Shown one piece after another: positions 1-7,096 of a DNA stretch of 12,061 nt. Under the pieces are notes generated by a model that was given only the letters and a program-made list of their open reading frames with translations, did no database searches and was not told the origin of the DNA. Position numbers and translations under genes: made by a program. Source of the DNA: Ruminococcus flavefaciens (lineage in GTDB: Bacteria > Bacillota > Clostridia > Oscillospirales > Ruminococcaceae); assembly GCA_002350065.1 (NCBI GenBank), contig DEDQ01000044.1, positions 27,779-39,839 of the forward strand, given 5' to 3'. Within the stretch, counting starts at the first letter, position 1. Each line of letters opens with the position of its first letter.

Positions 1-749
1 CCCTCGAACTCGTATGCGAACAGGCGCTGTCTGTCGCGGAGCATGGAGGTTATGATGTCCTTGCCGAAGTCCTTGGACCATGCTTCGCCGCGCTCACGCT
101 TGGCGTTTGCGTCCTCTTCGTTTTCGATGAGATACTTCCTGAGCTTGTCCCAGCTGAAAACGTATATACCCATTGAAGCGAGAGTTGACTTGGGCTCCTT
201 GGGCTTTTCAACGAAGTCGGTCACCTGATTTCTCTCGTCGCATATCATGATTCCGAAGCGTGAAGCCTCTGCGAGCGGAACGTCGATAACGGAGATAGTG
301 CAGTCAGCATCGTTGGCAATGTGGAAATCCACCATTTTTGAGTAGTCCATCTTATAGATGTGGTCGCCGCCGAGAACAACTACGTACTCGGGGTCGTATC
401 TCTCGATGAAGCGCATATTCTGGTAGATAGCGTTAGCAGTTCCCTCGAACCATGAAGCGCCTGCCTGAGTCTCGTAAGGGGGCAGGATATGAACGCCGCC
501 GTTCATCTTGTCGAGGTCCCACGGCTGACCGTTGCCGATATACTCGTTAAGAACGAGCGGCTGGTACTGGGTGAGAACGCCGACAGTATCAATACCGGAG
601 TTGGTACAGTTCGACAGCGGGAAATCTATAAGGCGATACTTGCCGCCGTAGGGAACAGCCGGCTTAGCTACATTTTTAGTAAGCGCATAAAGTCTGCTGC
701 CCTGACCGCCAGCAAGGAGCATGGCTACGACTTTTTTCTTAGTGTACAT
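1..749 (-). CDS. glgC: Glucose-1-phosphate adenylyltransferase (ADP-glucose pyrophosphorylase), partial
   Basis: Makes ADP-glucose from glucose-1-phosphate and ATP in the cytoplasm, the committed step of bacterial glycogen synthesis. Only the first 249 codons are present; the gene runs off the left edge, and the family is usually near 400 residues, so the C-terminal beta-helix domain is missing from view. Visible family motifs are the nucleotide-binding loop [10 protein letters not shown] (residues 11-20), [20 protein letters not shown] (28-47), the [10 protein letters not shown] stretch around residues 127-136 with the metal-binding Asp129, and VEKPKEP (180-186), which holds the sugar-phosphate-binding Lys region. 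The start codon is chosen from a clear AGGAGG at 756-761, six bases before the ATG. It follows glgB by 29 bases on the same strand, so it is probably cotranscribed from the glgB promoter. I found no frameshift. The second subunit gene glgD or a glycogen synthase gene may lie beyond the edge, which is inference. Confidence 0.97.
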   Translation of the reverse strand, partial: MYTKKKVVAMLLAGGQGSRLYALTKNVAKPAVPYGGKYRLIDFPLSNCTNSGIDTVGVLTQYQPLVLNEYIGNGQPWDLDKMNGGVHILPPYETQAGASWFEGTANAIYQNMRFIERYDPEYVVVLGGDHIYKMDYSKMVDFHIANDADCTISVIDVPLAEASRFGIMICDERNQVTDFVEKPKEPKSTLASMGIYVFSWDKLRKYLIENEEDANAKRERGEAWSKDFGKDIITSMLRDRQRLFAYEFE

Positions 750-778
750 AATATTCCTCCTGTGTTATGCCAATGGAT

Positions 779-2752
779 TTATTTATTCTCCGCAGAGGCT
801 TTTTTACGTCTGACCGGAGCTTTTGTCTTTTTTGTATCTGCCTTTGCGGCAGCCTTTTTTCTCGCCGGAGCCGCTTTAAGATACATCACTGAAAGGGGAG
901 CGAGCGTGAGCGAGATGCTGTCGTCGAAGCCGTGCATTGCAATATCCTCGGATTTGTAGGATTTCGCTGATAAGCCTTTTCCGCCGAACTCGGGAGCGTC
1001 GGAGTTGAACAGCACCTTGTACGTGCCCTTCTTCGGAACGCCTATGCGGTAATCGTGACGCTCAACGGGAACAAAGTTGCATACAGCGATTATCTCGTCG
1101 CCGTTGTCGTCGATACGCCTGAAGGCGATAACGCTCTGCTTGTAGTCGTCGTTGGATATCCAGCTGAAGCCGCCCCACGAGTCATCATTCTGCCAGAGGG
1201 GAGTATTCTCAATGTAGAACTTGTTGAGCTTCTCCTCGAATTTGAGCAGATTGCTGTTGTCGGCATTGTTGAGGAGCTCCCAGTCGAGCTGACCCTGATA
1301 GTCCCACTCCTTCGACTGTCCGAATTCCTGTCCCATGAACAGGAGCTTCTTGCCTGGGTGAGCCATCATGTAGGCGAGGAATGCACGGTACGAAGCGAAT
1401 TTCTGCTCGTTTTCACCGGGCATTTTATTTATCATCGAGCACTTTCCGTATACTACCTCGTCGTGGGAGATAGGCAGGATATAGTTCTCGGAGAAAGCAT
1501 AAAAGAACGAGAAGGTTATCTTATCGTGGTTGAATGAGCGGTAGATAGGGTCGAGGCTCATATAGCTGAGCATATCGTTCATCCAGCCCATGTTCCATTT
1601 GAAGTTGAAGCCGAGTCCGCCGATGTCGGTCGGTCTTGTAACGAGCGGCCATGCGGTGGATTCCTCAGCTATCATGAGAGCGTCGGGGTGCTTTGAGAAA
1701 ACAGCCTCGTTGAGACGCTTGAGGAATGCGACAGCCTCGAGGTTCTCGTTGCCGCCGTTTATATTTGCAGCCCATTCGCCGTCGCGGCGGTCGTAGTCGA
1801 GGTAGAGCATCGACGCTACTGCGTCAACGCGGAGACCGTCAACGTGGAACTCGTCGAACCAGTAGTTCGCACTTGAAATGAGGAACGAGCAGACCTCAGC
1901 CTTGCCGTAGTCGAAAACGCGAGTGCCCCATGCCTTGTGTTCCTTTTTGCGGTCGTCAGTATATTCATAGCAGCAGGTGCCGTCAAATTCATAAAGACCG
2001 GCAGCGTCCTTAGGAAAATGAGCAGGTACCCAATCGAGGATAACTCCGATGCCGGCAGCGTGGAAAGCGTCTATCATACTGCGGAAGTCGTCAGGAGTTC
2101 CATAGCGCGAGGTCGGAGCAAAATAGCCAGTTACCTGATAGCCCCATGAGCCGTCGTATGGGAACTCAGTGAGCGGCATGAACTCGATATGAGTGTATGA
2201 CATTTTCTTGAGGTAGGGGATTATCTCTTTGGCGAATGTCTTGTAATCCATGAAGACATCGTTGCCGTAGTTCTTCCATGAACTGAAATGCACCTCGTAG
2301 ATGTTGACGGGGCTTTTGTAGATGCTGTTTGCTGCTTTTTTCCTGTACCATTCCTTATCCTGCCACTCGTAGCTGCTTTCGTAGATCTTTGAAGCAGTTC
2401 CGGGACGGGTCTCGAAATGGGGAGCGTAGGGGTCAGCCTTGTTCATGATCTGACCGTCCTTGGTTTCGATGCTGTACTTGTAGGTGTCAAACTGGTCGAG
2501 CTTGGAGATCTGCGCCTCCCATACACCGTCAGCGATAAGGTACATCGGATTGAGAGCTCTGTCCCAGCCGTTGAAATCGCCTACAACTGATATGCTGACA
2601 GCATTAGGAGCCCAAACACGGAAGGTAAAAACCTTGCCTCTGCCTTTCTTCTTGGAATGTACGCCGAAAAATTTCCAGGCTTCGTAGTTCTTTCCCTGAT
2701 AAAACAGATAGAGCGGAAAATCATTAGGATTGTTATTAGTATTAACAGACAT
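779..2752 (-). CDS. glgB: 1,4-alpha-glucan branching enzyme, GH13, with polybasic C-terminal tail
   Basis: Cuts alpha-1,4 glucan chains and rejoins them as alpha-1,6 branches during glycogen synthesis. The 657 residues begin with a CBM48-like beta-sandwich (about 20-110, with FRVWAPNAVSISVVGDFNGW). The GH13 barrel follows (about 145-500). All four GH13 regions are visible: DWVPAHF (240-246), GLRVDAVASM with the nucleophile Asp310 (306-315), AEEST with the general acid Glu363 (362-366), and SHDEV with Asp431 (429-433). A C-terminal all-beta domain ends near 626. Residues 631-657 are an odd tail with 12 Lys/Arg in 27 residues plus Ala and Pro, not part of the usual enzyme. AAAGGAGG at 2760-2767 supports the ATG at 2752. 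It is first in an operon with glgC. The assignment is secure; the role of the tail is unknown. Confidence 0.98.
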   Translation of the reverse strand: MSVNTNNNPNDFPLYLFYQGKNYEAWKFFGVHSKKKGRGKVFTFRVWAPNAVSISVVGDFNGWDRALNPMYLIADGVWEAQISKLDQFDTYKYSIETKDGQIMNKADPYAPHFETRPGTASKIYESSYEWQDKEWYRKKAANSIYKSPVNIYEVHFSSWKNYGNDVFMDYKTFAKEIIPYLKKMSYTHIEFMPLTEFPYDGSWGYQVTGYFAPTSRYGTPDDFRSMIDAFHAAGIGVILDWVPAHFPKDAAGLYEFDGTCCYEYTDDRKKEHKAWGTRVFDYGKAEVCSFLISSANYWFDEFHVDGLRVDAVASMLYLDYDRRDGEWAANINGGNENLEAVAFLKRLNEAVFSKHPDALMIAEESTAWPLVTRPTDIGGLGFNFKWNMGWMNDMLSYMSLDPIYRSFNHDKITFSFFYAFSENYILPISHDEVVYGKCSMINKMPGENEQKFASYRAFLAYMMAHPGKKLLFMGQEFGQSKEWDYQGQLDWELLNNADNSNLLKFEEKLNKFYIENTPLWQNDDSWGGFSWISNDDYKQSVIAFRRIDDNGDEIIAVCNFVPVERHDYRIGVPKKGTYKVLFNSDAPEFGGKGLSAKSYKSEDIAMHGFDDSISLTLAPLSVMYLKAAPARKKAAAKADTKKTKAPVRRKKASAENK

Positions 2753-2776
2753 AATTCAGCCTCCTTTGCTATATAC

Positions 2777-2805
2777 ATTTTATCAGAAATAGTATAATTA
2801 TTCAA
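2777..2805 (-). promoter_or_regulatory. Sigma-A-type promoter of glgBC
   Basis: On the minus strand a -35 box TTGAAT (2800-2805) is separated by exactly 17 bases from a -10 box TAAAAT (2777-2782). Transcription would start near 2770 and give a leader of about 18 bases that contains the AAAGGAGG ribosome binding site. Five of six bases match consensus in each box. No intrinsic terminator for the upstream spoIIE gene is evident in the 206-base gap, so some read-through from spoIIE into glgBC is possible. Confidence 0.7.
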
Positions 2806-2811
2806 GCATTT

Positions 2812-2922
2812 TTGCGAATCTGCACAAAAATTCAGTTAATACGATAAATTTACCACGGTTCTTCTGTGCATTTTGACAGATGAGATAAAGACTTTCAGCG
2901 AGCTCTGTTGTGATTCTGCACA
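2812..2922. repeat. Pair of 15-bp imperfect direct repeats upstream of the glgB promoter
   Basis: Plus-strand copies TTGCGAATCTGCACA (2812-2826) and TTGTGATTCTGCACA (2908-2922) match at 13 of 15 positions and start 96 bases apart. The proximal copy ends six bases upstream of the glgB -35 box, a position suited to an activator. The rest of the gap between spoIIE and glgB is A+T-rich with no gene seen. That these are protein-binding sites is inference; chance is not excluded. Confidence 0.35.
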
Positions 2923-2958
2923 CACGGCGTATAGGTCTATCAAATTTATATATACGAT

Positions 2959-5148
2959 TCATGAATTGCTTATTATTTTTACTCCGATAACAGTTACGTC
3001 ATCACTGTGGGGAGAATGTGCGAAAGAAGACGCTTTTACTGCCGTTTCCCTGACTATTTCCTGTATATGATCGCCGCTGAGAAGGAGTTCCTTTATGAAC
3101 AGATATTCATTTTCACTGATACCGTCCGAGAACATTATCACCATGTCATTGTCGCCAAGCTGAAAGCCCGAAGTTGACACCTCGGCGGTTTCGTTGATGC
3201 CGATAGGGAAGGTCGGAGCCGAAACCTTTATTATGTTACCGCTCTGACGTATTAAAGTCGCGGCGGCTCCGGACTTGACAGATGTGAGAAATGCTGTATC
3301 GGGGTCGAAGCGTACAGCGTCAAACGTTGCAAATGATTCGTCGCGGGATTTGCTCACCATGACCGAATTTATGAGCTTTACAGCCGCTCTGCACTCCATG
3401 CCGCCGCAGATGAGACGACGGAAAAGTCCGATGACCATGTGGGAATCAACGGCGGCGCTTTTGCCTGTTCCCATGCCGTCAGAGAGCGCCGCATAGGAGA
3501 CTCCCTCGCTGTCGGTGAAGAGCACCGTGCTGTCGCCGCTGACCTCGGAGCCGTCCGCGCAGACTGACGCCGAGTAGACCTCAATACTGTACGCCGGCGG
3601 CTCGTAGAGGCTAACGCGGTAGTCGTCGGCAGTAGCGGCAGTTGTTGCTTCGCGGAGCTCAAGTCCGAGCTCGTCTGAGACAAGGTCGCAGATACGGGAG
3701 GTGCTTGCGGGAATGCTTCCTCCGGTGAAATACAGCTCCGCTATCAGACGGTTCGCGTGGTTGTAGTAGGCGTTGACACTGCTTACGTCGATATCGCGCG
3801 TGAGCAGGACCGAGGTTATCCTGCGGCTCATTTCAGGCGAGGGTCGGGTATCACGTCCCGCTGCAGAATCACGCAGTATCTCGGCGGTAAGAGTGAGCTG
3901 CTCGCTGAGAAGCTTCCTCTCTTTCGAGCACCGGAGCTTCATGAGCTGGGCGGCAGTGCGGTCGATGAGGCGCTGCTCATATTCGTGTGCGAGTTCTGAC
4001 TTTTTCACACAGCGCTCCGGAATATCGGGGATAAGCTCTGACGAGGTCTCAAGTCCTGCTCGCTCGCAGACCAGATTACGCGAGCAGGCTCCGCAGACCG
4101 AAGCGGCAGGCGAGGGCTCGGCGGTTTTGCTGTACTCCCATAACGCCGCGGAAATGCGTCCTGCATCTGCGCGGACGGTGTCTATTACGCCGGAGAGAAA
4201 GTCCGCGCGGAGACGGCTCTGCTCGGGAAGAGGGGAGGCGTCTGAGCCGGTATCAAGCCATTTGTCCGACCAGTAAGGCGCCGCGATGATGAAAAGTCCG
4301 GCGCCGCATATGACGCTGAGAGTGATGTCGAGACCGTCACGAGCCGAGGCTGTGAGTACGCTCATCGCGTAGCAGAGAAGTGCGAAAAGTCCGGCACTGA
4401 GGACTATCCCGCGCTTTTTCAGCGCTCCCGTGAAAAAGCCTGCCGCCGGAAGGACTGCCGCGCTCATGCCTGCTTTCGCTGAGACGAGAAAGGCTCCGGA
4501 AGCTGTCAGAGCTCCGAGGAGAGCTCCTCCCGCAGAGCTGTAATTGGACGCGGCGAGTAGGGTAAGAGCTGCTCCTGCGACGAATCCGGCGTTTATGGCG
4601 GGGAGGTCGAATGAAAAAAGTGAGGAAATGTACACTATATATATAACTGCATATGCAGCTCCGTTTTTGCCGCGAAAAGATATGACGCGTTCCTCGGTGA
4701 AACTTTTTATCAGCTCTGTCCCGCAGTATGCCGTGAAGCCGGCAAGCAGCGCGTAAAAGGCGTAAAACAGCAGCTTCTGGGGCAGTTCGCCTATGAGGGA
4801 GGATATTGCCGCTCCTGAGAGCAGTACGGCTGCGGTCGTGGTGAGACCGCGCCGTATTGGAGATATCTTTGCTCCGCTGAACAGCTTTGCGATGATGATG
4901 AACGACATCGCGGCGAGTTTGACTATGCCCTTGCCGACTGTGTCAGTTGTTATGCCGTGTATGACGGCTCCGATGAGCACGGCTGAGGCGTATGGGAGAC
5001 TCAACGCTCCGGCGAGGGATATATCCGCGAATGACGCGACTCCGGCAACGTCTGAGCCTGAGAAGATAAAGCCTCCGGCGAATGACATGAGCAGTCCGGC
5101 GGCAGACCTTACTGCCGGTATCTGTGCAGCTTTCCTTATCGTTTTCAT
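2959..5148 (-). CDS. spoIIE: Stage II sporulation protein E: membrane PP2C-type phosphatase
   Basis: In spore formers SpoIIE sits at the polar septum, dephosphorylates the anti-anti-sigma factor SpoIIAA, and so activates sigma-F in the forespore. The 729 residues fit the family layout: a hydrophobic N-terminal half with roughly ten membrane spans (about 15-295), a middle regulatory segment (about 310-520) and a C-terminal PP2C domain (about 525-727). The middle segment carries a Cys cluster, C352-x2-C355-x5-C361 with C380, which resembles the cluster I recall from other SpoIIE proteins. PP2C acidic motifs are visible: GDST (538-541), SDGMGTG with Asp557 (556-562), FATFDAVRFD around Asp610, FSDGISEN with Asp675 (673-680), and HSDDVTVIGV with Asp716/Asp717 (714-723). 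B. subtilis SpoIIE is about 100 residues longer. The ATG is preceded by GGAG (5161-5164) at a rather long 12-base spacing. Downstream lies glgBC rather than the tilS/hpt/ftsH neighbours common in other Firmicutes. No broken frame is seen, so the gene appears functional. Confidence 0.95.
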   Translation of the reverse strand: MKTIRKAAQIPAVRSAAGLLMSFAGGFIFSGSDVAGVASFADISLAGALSLPYASAVLIGAVIHGITTDTVGKGIVKLAAMSFIIIAKLFSGAKISPIRRGLTTTAAVLLSGAAISSLIGELPQKLLFYAFYALLAGFTAYCGTELIKSFTEERVISFRGKNGAAYAVIYIVYISSLFSFDLPAINAGFVAGAALTLLAASNYSSAGGALLGALTASGAFLVSAKAGMSAAVLPAAGFFTGALKKRGIVLSAGLFALLCYAMSVLTASARDGLDITLSVICGAGLFIIAAPYWSDKWLDTGSDASPLPEQSRLRADFLSGVIDTVRADAGRISAALWEYSKTAEPSPAASVCGACSRNLVCERAGLETSSELIPDIPERCVKKSELAHEYEQRLIDRTAAQLMKLRCSKERKLLSEQLTLTAEILRDSAAGRDTRPSPEMSRRITSVLLTRDIDVSSVNAYYNHANRLIAELYFTGGSIPASTSRICDLVSDELGLELREATTAATADDYRVSLYEPPAYSIEVYSASVCADGSEVSGDSTVLFTDSEGVSYAALSDGMGTGKSAAVDSHMVIGLFRRLICGGMECRAAVKLINSVMVSKSRDESFATFDAVRFDPDTAFLTSVKSGAAATLIRQSGNIIKVSAPTFPIGINETAEVSTSGFQLGDNDMVIMFSDGISENEYLFIKELLLSGDHIQEIVRETAVKASSFAHSPHSDDVTVIGVKIISNS

Positions 5149-5192
5149 ATATGTATCACGCTCCGGTACAAAATAGGATTTTTGGCAGAATC

Positions 5193-5227
5193 ATTATAAC
5201 ACAGAAGCGGCGCATATTTTGTCGGAA
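5193..5227 (-). promoter_or_regulatory. Predicted spoIIE promoter with Spo0A-box-like sequence over the -35
   Basis: On the minus strand a perfect -10 box TATAAT lies at 5193-5198, placing the start of transcription near 5186, about 37 bases before the ATG. No good -35 exists at 17-base spacing (CAAAAT at 5216-5221). That place is instead overlapped by plus-strand TTTTGTCGGAA (5217-5227), one base off the Spo0A-box form TTTTGTCGAAA. Known spoIIE and spoIIG promoters in B. subtilis are sigma-A promoters with poor -35 spacing that need Spo0A bound near -35. The parallel is inference from sequence only. Confidence 0.5.
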
Positions 5228-5243
5228 TAATTACATGACAAAA
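5217..5243. promoter_or_regulatory. Inverted repeat TTTTGTC / GACAAAA upstream of spoIIE
   Basis: Perfect 7-base arms TTTTGTC (5217-5223) and GACAAAA (5237-5243) are separated by 13 bases, so their centres are 20 bases apart, about two helical turns on the same DNA face. Each arm matches the TTTTGTC core of Spo0A boxes. A further ATGACA at 5249-5254 repeats the one at 5235-5240. Known Spo0A boxes are often tandem rather than inverted, so another dimeric regulator is possible. Confidence 0.4.
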
Positions 5244-5244
5244 A

Positions 5245-5399
5245 TTATATGACATATAATGAAATCATTAACCTCCGGAGACTCAGGACCTGCCGGATAC
5301 ATAGTATAGGTTCACTTGAACTTGTTAAATGTTCACTGAATCATATATCAGGATATTTGTCTGCAAATAAACTGGTATATAATTATTCTTCAGCGTATA
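5245..5399. other. A+T-rich intergenic stretch between spoIIE and floT, no gene seen
   Basis: Part of the 346-base gap between the divergent genes spoIIE and floT. A 77-codon reading frame starting at 5249 has no ribosome binding site, no recognisable motif, and a composition expected from A+T-rich DNA; I do not call it. Minor structure is present: GTTCACT occurs at 5310-5316 and again at 5331-5337, 21 bases apart, and the first copy lies in the imperfect palindrome GTTCACTTGAAC (5310-5321). A possible weak plus-strand promoter (TGG followed by TATATA at 5373-5381) could be a second floT start. Confidence 0.4.
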
Positions 5400-5428
5400 T
5401 TGACAAAATATATGCCATAGTGTATAAT
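5400..5428 (+). promoter_or_regulatory. Perfect consensus sigma-A promoter of floT
   Basis: TTGACA (5400-5405) and TATAAT (5423-5428) are both exact consensus with an exact 17-base spacer. Transcription would begin near 5435 and give a leader of about 60 bases before the floT ATG. Full consensus promoters are uncommon and are usually either very strong or held down by a repressor; the inverted repeat right after it suggests the second. Confidence 0.85.
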
Positions 5429-5433
5429 ACATC

Positions 5434-5454
5434 ATGTACACGGACGGTGTACAT
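5434..5454. promoter_or_regulatory. 21-base inverted repeat at the floT transcription start (operator or 5' hairpin)
   Basis: Perfect 8-base arms ATGTACAC (5434-5441) and GTGTACAT (5447-5454) flank a 5-base centre GGACG. The site begins six bases after the -10 box and covers the predicted +1. As DNA it could be a repressor operator; the ATGT...ACAT ends recall PadR-type and GntR/YtrA-type sites, but I cannot assign a family. As RNA it would be an 8-bp stem at the very 5' end of the mRNA, which can protect transcripts from decay. Confidence 0.6.
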
Positions 5455-5494
5455 CACAAGTATATCCGTACATACATTTTAAAGGAGGTAAATT

Positions 5495-7057
5495 ATGTTA
5501 CAGGATTTTCCGGTGATCCCCGCTGCTCTGATCACTATCGCAGTTATCTTCATTATCATCATTCTTGCTATGGGCTATATCAAAGCTCCGCCGGATACCG
5601 CCTATATCATCTCCGGACTCAGAAGGAAGATAATAATCGGCAAGGCAAGTATCCGTATCCCGTTCTTCGAGCGTGTGGATAAGCTGAAGCTCCAGCTCAT
5701 CGCCGTTGACGTCAAGACGTCAAGCGCAGTTCCTACAGCCGATTACATCAATATAAACGTTGACGCGAACGTAAACGTTAAGGTAAGCAGCGACCCGCAG
5801 CTCATCAAGCTCGGCGCTGAAAACTTCCTCAACAAAGAGACTACCTACGTTGCTAAGGTCGCAAGAGAGGTCCTCGAAGGCAATATGCGTGAGATCGTCG
5901 GACAGATGACTCTCGAGGCTATGGTCAATGACCGTAAGGCTTTCGCCGAAAAGGTGCAGGAGAACGCTGCTCCCGACCTCAACAGAATGGGTCTTGAAAT
6001 AGTATCGTTCAACGTTCAGAACTTCACAGATGACCAGAATCTCATCGAGAATCTCGGTATCGACAACACCACAAAGATCCAGAAAAAGGCTGCCATTGCA
6101 AGAGCTGAATCCGAAAAGGAGATCGAGATAGCAAAGGCTCAGGCTAAGAAAGAAGCCAACGATGCAAAGGTGCTCGCGGAAACTGAGATAGCTCAGAAAA
6201 ACAACGAGCTCGCTATCCGTCAGGCAGAACTCAAGAAGGAAGCTGATACTCAGCTCGCTATCGCCGATGCCGCTTACGAGATCCAGAAGGAAGAGCAGCG
6301 TAAAACTATCGAGGTATCGAAGGCTAACGCTAACATCGCTGCTTCTGAAAAGGACGTAGAGCTCAAGGCTAAGGAAGCTGAGGTAAAGGAAAAGGCTCTC
6401 GACGCTGAGATAAAGAAAAAGGCTGAGGCAGAGCGCTATAAGGCTCAGCAGGAAGCTGACGCGAAGCTCTACCAGCTCAAGAAAGAAGCTGAGGCTGACC
6501 GCTTCCAGCGCGAGCAGGAGGCTGAGGCTCAGAAGGCTGAGGCTGCGGCTGCAAAGTATGCTCGTATGCAGGAGGCTGAAGGTATCGCTGCTGTTGGTAA
6601 GGCTGAGGCGGACGCTATCCGCGCAAAGGGCCTTGCTGAGGCTGAGGGTATCAATGCTAAGGCTGAGGCTATGAAGAAATACGGCGAGGCTGCCGTACTC
6701 GAAATGTACTTCAAGGCATTGCCTGAGGTCGTTAAGAATGCCGCTGCTCCTCTTGAAAATGTTGACCGCATCACCATGTACGGTGACGGTAATTCAAGCA
6801 GAATGGTTGGCGACATCATAAGCTCTACCACAAAGGTGACTGACGGTCTTTCCGAAGCTACCGGCGTGGACATCAGAGGTATCCTTTCGGGATTTCTCGG
6901 CGGCAGAGCTGTAAGCGCTCCCGCTGATACTGCTGACACAGCAGCCGAGGAAGCTCCCGCTGAGGAAGAGCCCGCTGCTGAGCCGGACGAAACAGAGTTC
7001 ATGGAAGAACTTCCCGAAGTGCCGGAATCAGATGAAGAAGATAACACAGAAGAATAA
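5495..7057 (+). CDS. floT: Flotillin-like SPFH membrane-microdomain scaffold protein
   Basis: Flotillins (FloT/YuaG in B. subtilis) oligomerise on the inner face of the membrane and organise functional membrane microdomains. The 520 residues show one hydrophobic N-terminal anchor (about 8-28), an SPFH/band-7 domain (about 30-190, with VDVKTSSAVPTADY and ANVNVKV), a long Ala/Glu/Lys-rich coiled coil (about 190-400) with many EAE/KAEA repeats, and a flotillin C-terminal segment (about 400-465). A strongly acidic Ala/Pro/Glu tail (about 478-520) follows. AAAGGAGGT at 5481-5489, five bases before the ATG, fixes the start. The gene has its own promoter and terminator and so looks monocistronic; the NfeD-like membrane partner often encoded next to flotillins is absent here. 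Family assignment is strong; choosing FloT over other flotillins is by overall layout. Confidence 0.93.
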   Translation: MLQDFPVIPAALITIAVIFIIIILAMGYIKAPPDTAYIISGLRRKIIIGKASIRIPFFERVDKLKLQLIAVDVKTSSAVPTADYININVDANVNVKVSSDPQLIKLGAENFLNKETTYVAKVAREVLEGNMREIVGQMTLEAMVNDRKAFAEKVQENAAPDLNRMGLEIVSFNVQNFTDDQNLIENLGIDNTTKIQKKAAIARAESEKEIEIAKAQAKKEANDAKVLAETEIAQKNNELAIRQAELKKEADTQLAIADAAYEIQKEEQRKTIEVSKANANIAASEKDVELKAKEAEVKEKALDAEIKKKAEAERYKAQQEADAKLYQLKKEAEADRFQREQEAEAQKAEAAAAKYARMQEAEGIAAVGKAEADAIRAKGLAEAEGINAKAEAMKKYGEAAVLEMYFKALPEVVKNAAAPLENVDRITMYGDGNSSRMVGDIISSTTKVTDGLSEATGVDIRGILSGFLGGRAVSAPADTADTAAEEAPAEEEPAAEPDETEFMEELPEVPESDEEDNTEE

Positions 7058-7062
7058 GCACG

Positions 7063-7096
7063 AAGCCGCATGGGTCGTCCATGCGGCTTTTCGTTT
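7063..7096 (+). terminator. Intrinsic terminator of floT, shared hairpin with convergent cotH
   Basis: A perfect 11-bp stem AAGCCGCATGG (7063-7073) / CCATGCGGCTT (7079-7089) with loop GTCGT is followed on the plus strand by CTTTTCGTTT. It begins five bases after the floT stop codon. The cotH stop codon is at 7095-7097, so both convergent genes end within 40 bases and use this hairpin. The U tract is weaker on the minus strand, so termination of cotH may be less complete. Confidence 0.9.

Noticed and set aside
489..1537. Plus-strand reading frames of 156 and 160 codons opposite glgC/glgB
   Set aside because: They lie antisense to clearly recognised GlgC and GlgB, have no ribosome binding site and no family motif.
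2866..2922. Possible spoIIE terminator from TGTGCA / TGCACA segments
   Set aside because: The arms are six bases, about 50 bases apart, with no following T tract on the minus strand; not a credible intrinsic terminator.
3773..5176. Plus-strand reading frames of 127 and 167 codons opposite spoIIE
   Set aside because: Ser/Arg/Ala-rich products typical of the antisense of a G+C-rich gene; spoIIE explains the region.
5249..5482. 77-codon plus-strand frame between spoIIE and floT
   Set aside because: No ribosome binding site, overlaps the floT promoter and dyad, and its composition matches random A+T-rich DNA.
6060..6700. Repetitive DNA in floT that might look like a repeat array
   Set aside because: The repetition comes from Ala/Glu/Lys codons of the coiled coil; unit lengths and spacers are irregular, so it is neither CRISPR nor a mobile repeat.
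6529..7071. 180-codon minus-strand frame opposite the end of floT
   Set aside because: Ser/Ala-rich mirror of the repetitive floT coding sequence; no start signal, and it would cross the floT terminator.
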